Shown piece by piece: positions 7,890 through 17,857 of a DNA stretch of 64,000 nt. The stretch's first letter is position 1; every line of letters begins with the position of its first letter. The notes under the pieces were generated by a model. The model saw only the letters and a program-made list of their open reading frames with translations. It did no database searches and was not told the DNA's origin. Position numbers and translations under genes: made by a program. The stretch is taken from NCBI RefSeq assembly GCF_034262375.1, contig NZ_CP139558.1:4588001-4652000 (forward strand). The letters are read 5' to 3'. This DNA is from Mucilaginibacter sabulilitoris. Lineage in GTDB: Bacteria > Bacteroidota > Bacteroidia > Sphingobacteriales > Sphingobacteriaceae.

Positions 7890-9590
7890 TTATTGATCAA
7901 GCCAAACGCGGCCATCAAGCCCCCAGGCCTGCCTGTTTGGTATTCTGAACCAGTTTATTATTTGTGCCGGGATATCGTCCGTTTGCGGAACAAATATGGC
8001 AAGCGCCCCTGCAGGCGGCGGACATATGAGGTCATTAAAATCTTCCCATTGATAATTTCCCTTCAATTGAAAATCACGGGCCTGCGGGCCAACATCCCTT
8101 ATCTTATCTCCCTGTCCGTCGGTACCGGGCCAGTAGGCCGCCAGGAAAGAATAATAAGGATGCCCCTCGCTAATCGACGTTTCGCAGGCATAGTTACCAA
8201 TCACAGCATCAGGAACATCAACTTTAAAGAATCGAATATCACTTACATACACATCTGGCGTGCCATGACCTGTACCATTTAAAAAGCCTAATTTTAGAGG
8301 GCTATTGTTGCTGAAGCTGCCGGATGAGGTTACTTCCAGTTCATTATTGAAAACCCCGTCGGTATACGTTCTGATATATCGCTTACCGGCACGTATCTCG
8401 CATTTAACGCTAAGATTTTGCCATCTGCCTTTTTGCAGATCGCCACCGCGGCATTGGTGATAATCGTTATCGTTGGTACCCCTCATTTCAAAATACCAAT
8501 AAGCATCTTCGAGATAAATTACCCAACCTACACCGGGGTGGCCACTTGACCACTCTTTCCTTTTACCCAAAATACTTGGCCAAAAGAATTTGTCTTCATT
8601 TTTTTTGACCTTTAGCTCAATGGTGAATTTGGTGGTATCGTCCAGGTTAAAAATATCGGCGGTATCTATCTGCGCCCTTACACCCGTATCTTTTAAACGT
8701 ACGGTGCGCCCCAGGTATCTATTACCTGTAAATGGCTTACCTATTACCCGCTGTTTATATTTTGGATTATAATAAATAGTGAAGGTATTTGCGGCTGTGT
8801 TGCTAAAAACCGTATTATCATCCTGATTAGCAGGAAAAGCAAACTTACCACCACCGCTTGAGGCTATCACAACCAGCCAATCTTCGTTGGCATAGTTCTT
8901 CCTGTTTTTAAGGGCGGTTATGATCTCGCCTATGTAACGGTCAAATTTTTCTATAGCAGCTTTGTACTGAGACTTTGAATTATCATATCCGTATTGGGCT
9001 CCAGCTTCATCAATATCGTTAAAATGCCCTACGATCAATTGTGCCGTATCGGTATTAAGATCACTGACAACAGCAGTTTTGATTTGTTCGTCGGTATCAA
9101 ATAACTGGCTTATCGCAGCACCTTGCGTCAGCTTGTTTTTAAAAACAGCCGAAGACGAAAACGACACGACTTTAGCGTTTGGTTTTTCTTCTTTTATCCG
9201 TTCAAAAAAAACCGGGTAAGTGGCCAGGTTGTTACCTGTAAGATCATCGGATAAAATCTTGTGTTTTTCTTTTTTTACACCGGTAAGCATATTGGCCCAA
9301 TTGCTTACGTCACGGGTGGAGTCCGGATCGCTCAATGCAACCCAACTATAAATAGAATTGGGCAGCAATGCCTTAATATTGGGTACATTGGCGGCGTTTA
9401 CAGATGCCCCCCTCGCTCCGTCAACAATGAGGTAGAGTACTTTACGTTCGCCAAATGATGCTTTGGCCGTGTCTGTATAATTTTTATCGGGCAGGGTGCG
9501 TACAAAATCCTTATTACATGATATTGCTGCTACAGCCAATGCACAAATGATCGAAAAAATTATTTCTTTATATCTTTTCCTGTTCCGCAT
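7890..9590 (-). CDS. Lipoprotein with alkaline-phosphatase-fold and LamG-like domains (DUF4983-type), probably non-catalytic
   Basis: 566 aa; signal with lipobox Cys25 (ALAVAAISC). Residues about 48-250 have the fold signature of the alkaline phosphatase/phosphodiesterase superfamily: VLYLIVDGARGASV (Asp57), VPNIKALLPNS, the nucleophile region DSTRDVSNWANMLTGV, and a late motif. However, the usual D-x-H-x-x-GH ligand cluster reads FNDIDEAGAQYG (190-201) and the usual SDHG reads IASSGGGKF (242-250), so several metal ligands are missing. Residues about 300-470 are a concanavalin/LamG-like jelly roll (VGWVIYLEDAYWYFEMRG, SNNSPLKLGFLNGTGHG), followed by a C-terminal module ending in IPNRQAWGLDGRVWLDQ. 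It is likely a binding protein rather than a phosphatase. It sits between the PA14 and delta-60 lipoprotein genes. Confidence 0.72.
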   Translation of the reverse strand: MRNRKRYKEIIFSIICALAVAAISCNKDFVRTLPDKNYTDTAKASFGERKVLYLIVDGARGASVNAANVPNIKALLPNSIYSWVALSDPDSTRDVSNWANMLTGVKKEKHKILSDDLTGNNLATYPVFFERIKEEKPNAKVVSFSSSAVFKNKLTQGAAISQLFDTDEQIKTAVVSDLNTDTAQLIVGHFNDIDEAGAQYGYDNSKSQYKAAIEKFDRYIGEIITALKNRKNYANEDWLVVIASSGGGKFAFPANQDDNTVFSNTAANTFTIYYNPKYKQRVIGKPFTGNRYLGRTVRLKDTGVRAQIDTADIFNLDDTTKFTIELKVKKNEDKFFWPSILGKRKEWSSGHPGVGWVIYLEDAYWYFEMRGTNDNDYHQCRGGDLQKGRWQNLSVKCEIRAGKRYIRTYTDGVFNNELEVTSSGSFSNNSPLKLGFLNGTGHGTPDVYVSDIRFFKVDVPDAVIGNYACETSISEGHPYYSFLAAYWPGTDGQGDKIRDVGPQARDFQLKGNYQWEDFNDLICPPPAGALAIFVPQTDDIPAQIINWFRIPNRQAWGLDGRVWLDQ

Positions 9591-9620
9591 CTTTTTATAA
9601 ATTATAGGTTCTCTTAAAAT

Positions 9621-11231
9621 TTATTCAATGGTTACGCGTATGATATTACTAACCTGTATGTTGTCAAACCGATAAAATCCGCCTATCAGCAGCAATGCTC
9701 TTTTTCCGTCGGTCGATTTTGTTTGTATAATATCATTCAAGGTACCGGAGAATGGTCCGGTAGTATTATAATTCCCTGCCAGCTCGCCTTTACCGTTTAA
9801 TACCATAAAGCCGTTACGGGTAACGTTATCATACTTTTTAAAACTACCGCTAACTACAATCAGCCCATCATCAAGCTGGCGGGCAAAACCCGGGTAACCC
9901 CCTTCAAATAGTTTAGGTGTAAAAGTTTGGTCAAGGGTGCCATCGGTATTGAGCAGGGCCATTCCCATAGCCGGTTTGCCATCGTATGACCTGAATATCC
10001 CAGTTATGAAATATTTTTTTGTAACAACGTTGTACGTTAATGATGAGATAATATTATCGGCACCTGTACCGGTTTTGAAAGATGCGTCTATGGTACCATC
10101 TGGACTTAACCGAACCAGGCGGCCTGCGGCCTTCTGATCAAATGTGGTAAAGTTTCCAAATACAACCAATTTCTCCATCTGATCGGCATCAGTATGCATA
10201 TATGAGTCAATTGGCCCGTTTGCCGAAGGCTGACCTTTGTTGGTGGTAGCATTAAAGCGATAGGTTTTATCCAGCGATCCATCCAGATTAAAACGGAGCA
10301 CCTGCCGTATTTCAGTACTGTCCAATATTACTGTGTCACGAGTAAAATCATGATTATGTTCGGTATAAACCCGGCTCACATAATATCTGAAGTTACCGGT
10401 TGCCGTTATCTTGTTCTGGTGCTTATATATCCGGCTTATAAAATCGTTGGTTCCACCGTTGAATCTTGGGAAATACTTGGTTGTATCTGTTTGCGACGGC
10501 CTTCTGTAGGTTTTTATACCGATCGTATCAACGCTGCCATCAATATTTAAACTGGTGATATTGCTGATATTTTCGGTACGCTGATTGTAGCCGCTAAAAC
10601 CTCCCGCAATAATATATCTGCCGCCAAGTTCAACAACCCTGGATAAGGCGCCATTTGCTGCTTTCCCGGTTCTGAATGTACGGTCGAGTTCCCCATCGGC
10701 TGATGTTCTTACAATCCTGTTAAGCGGGGTAATAATTCCTTTGTTATCATAATTGGTAAACCAGCCAAGTACCAGGTTTCGCCCATCAGCAAGCGTATAT
10801 ACCTGGTTCACGTAATTATTTGCTCCGGCTGTAGCTCTAAACGAAGGATCGATGTTAATTAATCCGTTCACCTTAAATATCGGGCCGATTACCAACTGAT
10901 TATCTATGGCGATGGAGGTAATACCAGTGCTGCCAAACGGAGGCACCTTTACTTTAATGGTCGATTCCGTTACTTCAGTAACCTGCCCGGGCTCACCATT
11001 GAACATAAACTTTATTTTGTCCTTAAAAGGTATAAGCCCGGTAGCGCTAAAGGTTACCTCGGTACCCACCGCGCCAGTTGCAGGCACAGGTGCCGCATCC
11101 CTGCTCAGGGTAACACCTAATGGCGGTTTCCCGTCTCCGTAAGGATCCGAAAACTCTGTTTTATTTTTTTTACAGGCCTGCATAGCAAATACTACCAGGG
11201 CAAGCGTTATGATGTAGTTAATTCTTCTCAT
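9621..11231 (-). CDS. Lipoprotein with IPT/TIG-like domain and delta-60 repeat propeller (DUF5008-type)
   Basis: 536 aa; lipobox Cys20 (ALVVFAMQAC). An Ig-like TIG segment (about 45-125: GAVGTEVTFSATGLIPFKDK and VTESTIKVKVPPFGSTGITS) is followed by at least five delta-60/DUF5122 repeats of the form DGELDRTFRTG, DGSLDKTYRF, DGTIDASFKTG and DGTLDQTFTP, which build a beta-propeller. Such proteins are anchored on the cell surface and are presumed to bind ligand or matrix; no catalytic residues are known. It lies between the fasciclin gene and the phosphatase-fold gene, all on the minus strand with short gaps, so it belongs to the same operon. The DUF5008 assignment is from recognition only. Confidence 0.75.
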   Translation of the reverse strand: MRRINYIITLALVVFAMQACKKNKTEFSDPYGDGKPPLGVTLSRDAAPVPATGAVGTEVTFSATGLIPFKDKIKFMFNGEPGQVTEVTESTIKVKVPPFGSTGITSIAIDNQLVIGPIFKVNGLINIDPSFRATAGANNYVNQVYTLADGRNLVLGWFTNYDNKGIITPLNRIVRTSADGELDRTFRTGKAANGALSRVVELGGRYIIAGGFSGYNQRTENISNITSLNIDGSVDTIGIKTYRRPSQTDTTKYFPRFNGGTNDFISRIYKHQNKITATGNFRYYVSRVYTEHNHDFTRDTVILDSTEIRQVLRFNLDGSLDKTYRFNATTNKGQPSANGPIDSYMHTDADQMEKLVVFGNFTTFDQKAAGRLVRLSPDGTIDASFKTGTGADNIISSLTYNVVTKKYFITGIFRSYDGKPAMGMALLNTDGTLDQTFTPKLFEGGYPGFARQLDDGLIVVSGSFKKYDNVTRNGFMVLNGKGELAGNYNTTGPFSGTLNDIIQTKSTDGKRALLLIGGFYRFDNIQVSNIIRVTIE

Positions 11232-11268
11232 GTTTCAATTCATTACCATTGAAAAATCATTTATACTA

Positions 11269-11991
11269 TTAATTAGATGGATGAAGTCCTGCAAAATAAA
11301 TCTCATCATAAAAGTCGGTGGCATTAAATCCAAAGTACGCCTCGTTGTATTGCAGGGTATGTACTACCCCGTTTTTTGGCTTAATATCAGAGGAGGATAT
11401 ATTGGTGCGAAAAACAGCATTTTCGGCATTATTGATATCATATATATAGCCTATTACCAGTGTACGCGGACCAATATATTTTACGTTATTGGCATCGCCA
11501 TATATCACCCCAATGTTCAGCACATCCCCACTGTAAGAGTAATATAGTGCGCCCGGATACTGGTTTTGCAGGGTAAAGTCTATCTGCGGATAATCCTTAA
11601 GCCTGTTGATACCCTTAAACATATACCGTTCTAAATATTTTCTCCATATCGCGGGATCGATGTCTGACAGTTTTTTGACGGTATCGCGCCCAACCTCAAA
11701 CAAAAAGTTATTTAATGAACCCTGGGTTTTGTTGTTACCGATGGTCCTTTTGATTACATCGTCGTCAGGCGCAAAAAAGGTAAAATCGGTATGGCGAAAG
11801 GTATCTTCCATTCCGGCCAGCTTTACTATCTGGGCAATGGTATCAAACGGAACCGCCTTATCCTGCAGATATTGCAGCATGTCTCCCGGATAATCAGCGT
11901 TGGCTTTACCCCCGTCCTTGTAATATTCATCGCGCTTGCAGCTGGTGAACAGCAGTAATAAGCCCGCAAAAACAATAATTATATTTTTCAT
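11269..11991 (-). CDS. Fasciclin (FAS1) domain lipoprotein
   Basis: The start is taken at 11991 because MKNIIIVFAGLLLLFTSC is a complete lipoprotein signal; an in-frame ATG 12 bp upstream is possible. After the lipobox one FAS1-like domain fills the protein: DMLQYLQDKAVPFDTIAQIV, DFTFFAPDDDVIKRTIG, then YMFKGINRLKDYP and the closing NGVVHTLQY, which matches the FAS1 H2 box (NGVIHVID-like). FAS1 domains act in adhesion. It follows the SusD gene by about 30 bp. A second FAS1 lipoprotein follows the other SusD of this operon, so each SusC/SusD pair has its own FAS1 partner. Confidence 0.82.
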   Translation of the reverse strand: MKNIIIVFAGLLLLFTSCKRDEYYKDGGKANADYPGDMLQYLQDKAVPFDTIAQIVKLAGMEDTFRHTDFTFFAPDDDVIKRTIGNNKTQGSLNNFLFEVGRDTVKKLSDIDPAIWRKYLERYMFKGINRLKDYPQIDFTLQNQYPGALYYSYSGDVLNIGVIYGDANNVKYIGPRTLVIGYIYDINNAENAVFRTNISSSDIKPKNGVVHTLQYNEAYFGFNATDFYDEIYFAGLHPSN

Positions 11992-12020
11992 ATTTCTTAT
12001 CATTACTCTTTAGAAATAGG

Positions 12021-13544
12021 TTAGTTACCTCCGTTTATCCAATACATGTTCAATGACATGAAAGGGTTATTGGCAAGCGCGTTGCCGTTGAGCGGCCATG
12101 TCCAGGCACCGCGGTTAAACTTGTCTAATGTCAGTACATCATATGACCATTCGCTGTTCATGATCCTGCGGGTGCGCACCATGTCAAAATAGTGATGTCC
12201 CTCGCCCATTAGTTCGCGTGATCTCTCCAGGAAAATAAAATCTTTAAGATCCTGCCCGCCACCACCTGTATAGCGCGAAGCCTCGGCGCGGTCCCTAACT
12301 TTGTTAACCATGGCAATTGCGGCGTCGTCCTCTCCCAGTTCGGCCATAGCTTCTGCGCACAGCAATATCTCGCCAGCATACCTGAATATCATAAAAGTGT
12401 TATCCGGATTGGCATCCTCTTCGCCGGTAGCAAAGGCATTCTGGGCAAATTTGAGCATCATGAATTTCCCGTTGTCGGCATATATATCCGAGTTAAACCA
12501 TATGGAAACCCGCTTGTCTGCTGTGCCAGGATATAACTTTTGCATGTATTCGCCCCGGTAATAGGCAAAGCTTATCCTATGGGTATATTCGGGTCTTTTA
12601 TAAGGATAATGGAGAAACATATCGCCTACCGGTGCAATGGCGGCATTCTGGTCGCCGTAGTTAATACTGCGGTAAAACTCAAAAAGGCTTTCGTCCGATC
12701 TTCCTTTGATAACCGTTGCCCATTCGGTTAACGGCAGTAACCTGTAAGCATTGCTCTTAACAAGCTCCTGCCCCAGGTCGGCGGTTTCCTGGTAGTATTT
12801 AGTTGCATTTGGTTTATCGAAGCCGGCATTCCACATATCCATATTCATGACAAGCGCTATCATGCTGCCCCTGGTGGCACGCACGCCTTTTAATGCGGGG
12901 TCGGCATAGGTCCAGGGTAAACCATCTTTATATTTTTTAAGGTCGGCGATACATTTATTTAAAACAGATACCATGTTTTCACGTGGTAAAGCTGTTGAAT
13001 GAAACGCATCGGTATAATAAGGCACATCGCCATAAAGCCTGACCATAAAGAAGTAAGCCAATGAGCGTATAAAAGCTGCTTCGCCTTCAAACTGCATTTT
13101 CTCGGTTTCGGTTACGCCGGGTACGCCTGTTTCCAGCTTTGAGATCAGGATGTTAGCGCTTTGTATCACCTGATAATAACCGGTCCAATCGGTGATCAAA
13201 CCAAAGTTGTAGAAATTCCATGGCGGGTTTCCGTTTATAAGTCCCAGCAGGTCATTCCTGCCAAGTACCTCTACAAATGCGCGTGCGGGTCCAAGATCGG
13301 CTTGTGGTTCATACAGCACTTCACCAGAGCGGTACTCGCCGGTAGCGCCAATAAAATGCGTTTCATTGATCTTACCGAAGAAGGTCCTCGACATATCATA
13401 AATATTGGCAACAACGTCGTCTTTTGAACGGTAAAAGTTATTACCCGTTAATTTGTCAATGGGCTGTACGTTTAAAAACTTCTTACAGGAAGGTAAACAC
13501 AAGCTTACTGCCGCTGCTAAAATGTATATCACACTTTTTTTCAT
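12021..13544 (-). CDS. SusD/RagB-family outer-membrane nutrient-binding lipoprotein (pair 1)
   Basis: 507 aa; signal and lipobox MKKSVIYILAAAVSLCLPSC, then the typical KKFLNVQPIDKLTGNNFYRSKDD start. Conserved SusD landmarks follow: AEAAFIRSLAYFFMVRLYGDVPYYTDA-like segment around 160-180, EILLCAEAMAELGEDDAAI near 410 (the RagB TPR region), and ELMGEGHHYFDMVRTRRIMN near 460. SusD lipoproteins close over the SusC barrel and hold the incoming ligand. It lies 11 bp after the SusC gene at 13556-16702 and the two form one complex. Ligand unknown; oligosaccharide or peptide are both possible. Confidence 0.93.
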   Translation of the reverse strand: MKKSVIYILAAAVSLCLPSCKKFLNVQPIDKLTGNNFYRSKDDVVANIYDMSRTFFGKINETHFIGATGEYRSGEVLYEPQADLGPARAFVEVLGRNDLLGLINGNPPWNFYNFGLITDWTGYYQVIQSANILISKLETGVPGVTETEKMQFEGEAAFIRSLAYFFMVRLYGDVPYYTDAFHSTALPRENMVSVLNKCIADLKKYKDGLPWTYADPALKGVRATRGSMIALVMNMDMWNAGFDKPNATKYYQETADLGQELVKSNAYRLLPLTEWATVIKGRSDESLFEFYRSINYGDQNAAIAPVGDMFLHYPYKRPEYTHRISFAYYRGEYMQKLYPGTADKRVSIWFNSDIYADNGKFMMLKFAQNAFATGEEDANPDNTFMIFRYAGEILLCAEAMAELGEDDAAIAMVNKVRDRAEASRYTGGGGQDLKDFIFLERSRELMGEGHHYFDMVRTRRIMNSEWSYDVLTLDKFNRGAWTWPLNGNALANNPFMSLNMYWINGGN

Positions 13545-13555
13545 GATCCTGAGTT

Positions 13556-16500
13556 TTATTTACTTGTATTGAGTTCGATATTTAAACCTAAGTTATAAGT
13601 ACGCGGTACTGGATATCCGCTTGATGCATCCCGGCCAAGAGAGGTCACGTTCTCGGGGTTGGGGCCATTATATCCTGAAAATGTGACGAGATTATTGGTG
13701 GAGAAATAAAGCCTTACATTGTTGAATCCAAGCTGTCGTACAAAACGGCGATTAAACATATAAGAGAAGGTAACCGTATTGATCTTTAAGTATGATCCAT
13801 CCTCCTGCCACAAGGTTTGATCAGGACGTAGCGGTTGTATCTGGTTAAACCTCGAAAATGAATAAGGATTAGGATATACCGAGTGGTCTCCGGGTTTACG
13901 CCAAATGTCCAGGTTATCCAACGGCACCACGGCTAATAATGCATATGGATCGCGCATGATGGACAACCTGTCAGACAAGGCATTATTTAAAATTGTTCGT
14001 TTGGCTGTATAAGTAGCGTAAATATTTAACCCGAAATTTTTATAGTTGATATTTGTTGATATACCACCTGTAATTAAAGGCTGCGAGTTACCGGTTATTT
14101 CATAATCCCGGCTATCAAGTATATAGTCGCCGTTAACATCTTTATAAATCGGATCACCGCCTTTGAAGGCAAGTCCGTTGGTTTGATATTTTTTACCCGT
14201 TACAGGGTCAACAGGCACGTTGGCATCGGTTGAATAAACACCCTGGTTGATAATCAGGTAATTTGACAGCGTATTTTTACCCACTCTGAAAACAATATGC
14301 TGATTATTATTATAATCAAATTTGATATACTGGCCGTTATACTCGGCGGGCAAACGCAGCAAATAATCCCGATTAATGGCCCCGTTAAATGATACGGTCC
14401 AGTTAAAATCTTTAGCGGTTATTGGTCTTACGGTTACCATCAGTTCATAACCATAGTCAGCAATGGACACATCGTTACTTGTCTTTTTCTGAAAACCTGT
14501 GCTATTAGGCAAAAACCTGTCGAACAACAAATTATCCACTTTTTTATAGTAGGTATCAAAACTCAGGTCAACCTTACCTTGCCAAAGCGTCATATCAAAG
14601 CCCAGGTTGTACTGTGTAGTGGTGGTTGGTTTTAATCCGGGGTTGGGTATAAACTCATAGTTGACACCAATGGTTGGGTTGTTGTTGAAATTACCATTCA
14701 GGTTATACAAACCATAAATACTTTGCAAACTGCCCGTTGGCACAATATTCTGGCCCCAGGTTAACCTTAAACCTCCGGAGGTTAGCCAATCCCAGTTTTT
14801 AAACCAGTTCTCTTTGTAATAGTTCCATCTGAAACCGGCGGCGGGGTTTTTTGAGTACGGATTCTCCAAACCGTTGGAGGATGTACCATCCAAACGGTAC
14901 GAGAGCTCCAGTACATATTTCTTTTTATAATCGTAATTAAATGAGCCGGCAAATGACGCGATAGTAGCATTTTTATAATTTGACAGCACACCTCCACCTC
15001 TTGAATTATAAGGGTCGAACCCTATTGGGCCCTGCAATTGGTCATTCGGGATCCTGGTTTGCCTGATAATACCACTTTGCCCCCCCTGCTTATATATTTC
15101 ATTAAATGTATTGATGAATATGGTATGATCTACACCGAAAGTTTTGGCATAAGTGATAGCATTACGGTTATATAACGTGAAATTACGGCCTTCAAAATCA
15201 TATATCTGTGCAAATTGGGCATTTGCAGCAGCGGGTGTAAATGTTGATTCGGCATCTGAAGTATAATCATAGCTGATGCTTGACGATACAGCAAACCCGG
15301 GAAGAAACTCATAACGACCATCGATATTAGTGCGTAAATTTCTCGTATTGTTGCTGTTATTGGTTTGCAAGGCTGATATTACTCCATCGGGCGAAAGATA
15401 AAATGAAGGGGGCGGCAGCAAGGTAGAAGCCTGCCCGTTTTCGGCCACTCCCTGTTGCAATAAGCCAACTCCATCACCCTTGGCCTGACTACCTAACGAA
15501 CCGAATAGAGAACCGAAGAACCTGAATTTATCATTTGGCTTAAACTCCATGTTCATGTTCATGTTATACCTGTCAAAACCTGTGTTCTTGATAACCCCTT
15601 TTTCTGAATAGTATCCCATATTCACTTTATAGTTAAAGCGTTCGTTCCCGCCATCAAGGGCTATGTTATGGCTTTGATTATGGGTTGTGCCATAAAAAAT
15701 GGACTGCCAGTTTGTGGAGTTGTTCCAGTAGGCGTTTAAACTATCTGCCAGGAAACCGGTTTTACCCAGTTTTCTAAGCTCATCAATGATTGTGGTGTTG
15801 GCCAATATCTGCTGGATTTTTGCCTGACGCTCCGCATTCCCCCCCAATGTTTCACGCAATTTTGGCGTCGCGTTAACAAAAAAGTTACCGGTATACCGCA
15901 CTCTTGGTACTTTTGAGTTTCCGCGTTTAGTGGTTATGATGATTACCCCGTAAGCTCCCCTTGACCCATACATAGAGGTTGCCTGTGCATCTTTCATCAC
16001 CTGTATACTTTGGATATCCTCTACAGGTATTAGTGATAAAGGGCTCACGCCCGGCCCCTGTGTCTGAAAACCAAACTCAGCTGCCTTATCAGCATCCAAA
16101 GGCACCCCGTCAATAATATACAAGGGGGATGTGGGTTGTAAAAACGACTCGCTACCACTGCCTGTTACACTAAGTGTTGACAAACCACGTACCTGAACCG
16201 AACCCCTGAAACCCGGGGCACCCGTATTATTCTGAACATTTAACCCGGCAACTTTACCTTGCAGCAGGTTCTCAACATTTGAAGTTGGAACATCCTGGAT
16301 ATCCTTAGCTGTTATGGTTACCGAAGCGCCGGGGGTTGTTTCTTTATTCCTGTTCTGGTAGGCTACAATGATAACCTCATTTAGCCCTTTTTTGTCTTCA
16401 GTTAATGTTACGGTTATGTTTTTTTGCCCGGGTTCGGGTTTGACTTTTTCCGAAACAAAACCAATAAAAGTAAACATAAGCGTGGAGCCGGCTGGTACGG

Positions 16501-16702
16501 TAACAGTAAACTTTCCCTTGATATCGGTTTGGGTCAAACCCTTATTACCCATGTATATATTTACACCTGGCAAGGTCTTATTGGTCGATTTTTCGACCAC
16601 TGTACCGCTAATGGTTACATTTTGCGCTTGCGCAAGAACGTTTATGCAGGAGAAGATCGTGCAAACAACAAGCGCTATATAAAATAGTATGCGTTTTCTC
16701 AT
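13556..16702 (-). CDS. SusC/RagA-family TonB-dependent transporter (pair 1)
   Basis: 1048 aa, full length. Signal peptide (ending NVLAQAQ), a carboxypeptidase-regulatory-like domain (about 28-112: ISGTVVEKSTNKTLPGVNIY, GLTQTDIKGKFTV), TonB box region near 115 (NEVIIVAYQNR), plug with VQVRGLSTL and TSMYGSRGAYGVIIITTKRG, then a 22-strand-type barrel ending in RTYNLGLNIELNTSK with a final beta-strand. It lacks an STN domain, so it is not expected to signal through an anti-sigma factor. It imports the ligand bound by the adjoining SusD using TonB-ExbB energy. Regulation is more likely through the GntR proteins upstream of the operon end. Confidence 0.94.
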   Translation of the reverse strand: MRKRILFYIALVVCTIFSCINVLAQAQNVTISGTVVEKSTNKTLPGVNIYMGNKGLTQTDIKGKFTVTVPAGSTLMFTFIGFVSEKVKPEPGQKNITVTLTEDKKGLNEVIIVAYQNRNKETTPGASVTITAKDIQDVPTSNVENLLQGKVAGLNVQNNTGAPGFRGSVQVRGLSTLSVTGSGSESFLQPTSPLYIIDGVPLDADKAAEFGFQTQGPGVSPLSLIPVEDIQSIQVMKDAQATSMYGSRGAYGVIIITTKRGNSKVPRVRYTGNFFVNATPKLRETLGGNAERQAKIQQILANTTIIDELRKLGKTGFLADSLNAYWNNSTNWQSIFYGTTHNQSHNIALDGGNERFNYKVNMGYYSEKGVIKNTGFDRYNMNMNMEFKPNDKFRFFGSLFGSLGSQAKGDGVGLLQQGVAENGQASTLLPPPSFYLSPDGVISALQTNNSNNTRNLRTNIDGRYEFLPGFAVSSSISYDYTSDAESTFTPAAANAQFAQIYDFEGRNFTLYNRNAITYAKTFGVDHTIFINTFNEIYKQGGQSGIIRQTRIPNDQLQGPIGFDPYNSRGGGVLSNYKNATIASFAGSFNYDYKKKYVLELSYRLDGTSSNGLENPYSKNPAAGFRWNYYKENWFKNWDWLTSGGLRLTWGQNIVPTGSLQSIYGLYNLNGNFNNNPTIGVNYEFIPNPGLKPTTTTQYNLGFDMTLWQGKVDLSFDTYYKKVDNLLFDRFLPNSTGFQKKTSNDVSIADYGYELMVTVRPITAKDFNWTVSFNGAINRDYLLRLPAEYNGQYIKFDYNNNQHIVFRVGKNTLSNYLIINQGVYSTDANVPVDPVTGKKYQTNGLAFKGGDPIYKDVNGDYILDSRDYEITGNSQPLITGGISTNINYKNFGLNIYATYTAKRTILNNALSDRLSIMRDPYALLAVVPLDNLDIWRKPGDHSVYPNPYSFSRFNQIQPLRPDQTLWQEDGSYLKINTVTFSYMFNRRFVRQLGFNNVRLYFSTNNLVTFSGYNGPNPENVTSLGRDASSGYPVPRTYNLGLNIELNTSK

Positions 16703-16723
16703 CGTGATAAGTTTTAAATTCGG

Positions 16724-17830
16724 TTATTCGTCTTCAAACTTTGGATTGTCCTTTAAAAAATGGAACACTATCTCCCAGTCGCCCTTTTTATATATGGCAA
16801 AATCAATCCCGAAACTTGCCACTACCCTAATACCGCCAAAACCAATTCTTGAGTATTTAAATTCGGCATGGTCCCGGGTGCCTCCAGGCGCGTAAACAGT
16901 AGGTATTTCCACTAAAGGGATTGGGTAGGCAACATCATATTGTACATAGGTTGCGGTTTTTTGCATGTTAAACCCGTGTACTATTTTATCCCACGTTGTT
17001 TCGTTAAATAAAGCGGGATTCATGGCTACCGAATCTTTGCTCAGAAATTTGAACCTTAGCGAATTCCCGGTCCCCCCGGTAAAGGGACGTATATAAACCA
17101 CCACATCCTTTTTGTCATCATTACTTTGCAGGGCGATATCGCTAGTTGCGCCTATCACACCGTTTAAAAATGGCCTGATATAATTTCTGCTTGCGGGGTT
17201 GTTAGGTGTTTTAGGATGCGGGGCGGGCCCACCGGAGTAAATATTAAAATCATCAGAAGGCTCATACGGGCGCTCGCGAAATGGGCGTACCTGCAGGTCC
17301 CTTATAACCGTACTGCCGCCTGTGTTACTTATCCTAACATCAAAATAACGTGTATCCTGCGAAAAATTGGTACTATCGGCTGGTCGCGGTTTAATCAGTT
17401 CATTAGTAGATGATGCCCACATAATAAACTCGCCAGATGAGCGCACCTCAAATAAAGGATGCTCTTCCAGCTTTCTTTTCGCTTCTATTTCGGCAAGACT
17501 TTTTTCAAGACCATTGTAAGGCGCTATCCACACATAAGCAGGCTTTTTCTGAAAAAGATCAGAAACAGGCCTACCGTCGCCAAAACGCGCGTTAATTATC
17601 TCAAACTTTATTGGTTGTGTGGAATTGTCCCCATTAAACCCACCCATTAAAGTAGTACGCCCTAAAATGGGGTCAAAAACTTTATTGCTGTAGTTCACGT
17701 TCGAACTCAGGTAATCCTTTTCGTCGGGAATATTATATATCTTTTTACAACTGCTGAGCGCTGCAACAGCAAACACGATAGCTATAAATCCTTTTTTTAC
17801 GAATATTTGCATCTGTTTCTTTTTTTTCAT
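16724..17830 (-). CDS. DUF5007-like surface lipoprotein
   Basis: About 368 aa from the ATG at 17830; in-frame ATGs at 17854 and 17812 are alternatives, and the last gives the shortest signal (MQIFVKKGFIAIVFAVAALSSC). After the lipobox the chain begins KKIYNIPDEKDYLSSNVNYS, and it contains LGRTTLMGGFNGDNSTQPI and GRPVSDLFQKKPAYVWI. I place it in the DUF5007 group seen in SusC/SusD operons of Sphingobacteriaceae, from recognition rather than search. No catalytic or binding motif can be named. It lies between the FAS1-F5/8C gene and SusC of pair 1 with gaps of about 20 bp, so it is co-transcribed and probably surface exposed. Confidence 0.65.
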   Translation of the reverse strand: MKKKKQMQIFVKKGFIAIVFAVAALSSCKKIYNIPDEKDYLSSNVNYSNKVFDPILGRTTLMGGFNGDNSTQPIKFEIINARFGDGRPVSDLFQKKPAYVWIAPYNGLEKSLAEIEAKRKLEEHPLFEVRSSGEFIMWASSTNELIKPRPADSTNFSQDTRYFDVRISNTGGSTVIRDLQVRPFRERPYEPSDDFNIYSGGPAPHPKTPNNPASRNYIRPFLNGVIGATSDIALQSNDDKKDVVVYIRPFTGGTGNSLRFKFLSKDSVAMNPALFNETTWDKIVHGFNMQKTATYVQYDVAYPIPLVEIPTVYAPGGTRDHAEFKYSRIGFGGIRVVASFGIDFAIYKKGDWEIVFHFLKDNPKFEDE

Positions 17831-17857
17831 TGCATTGATATTTTGATCTTCCATAGC

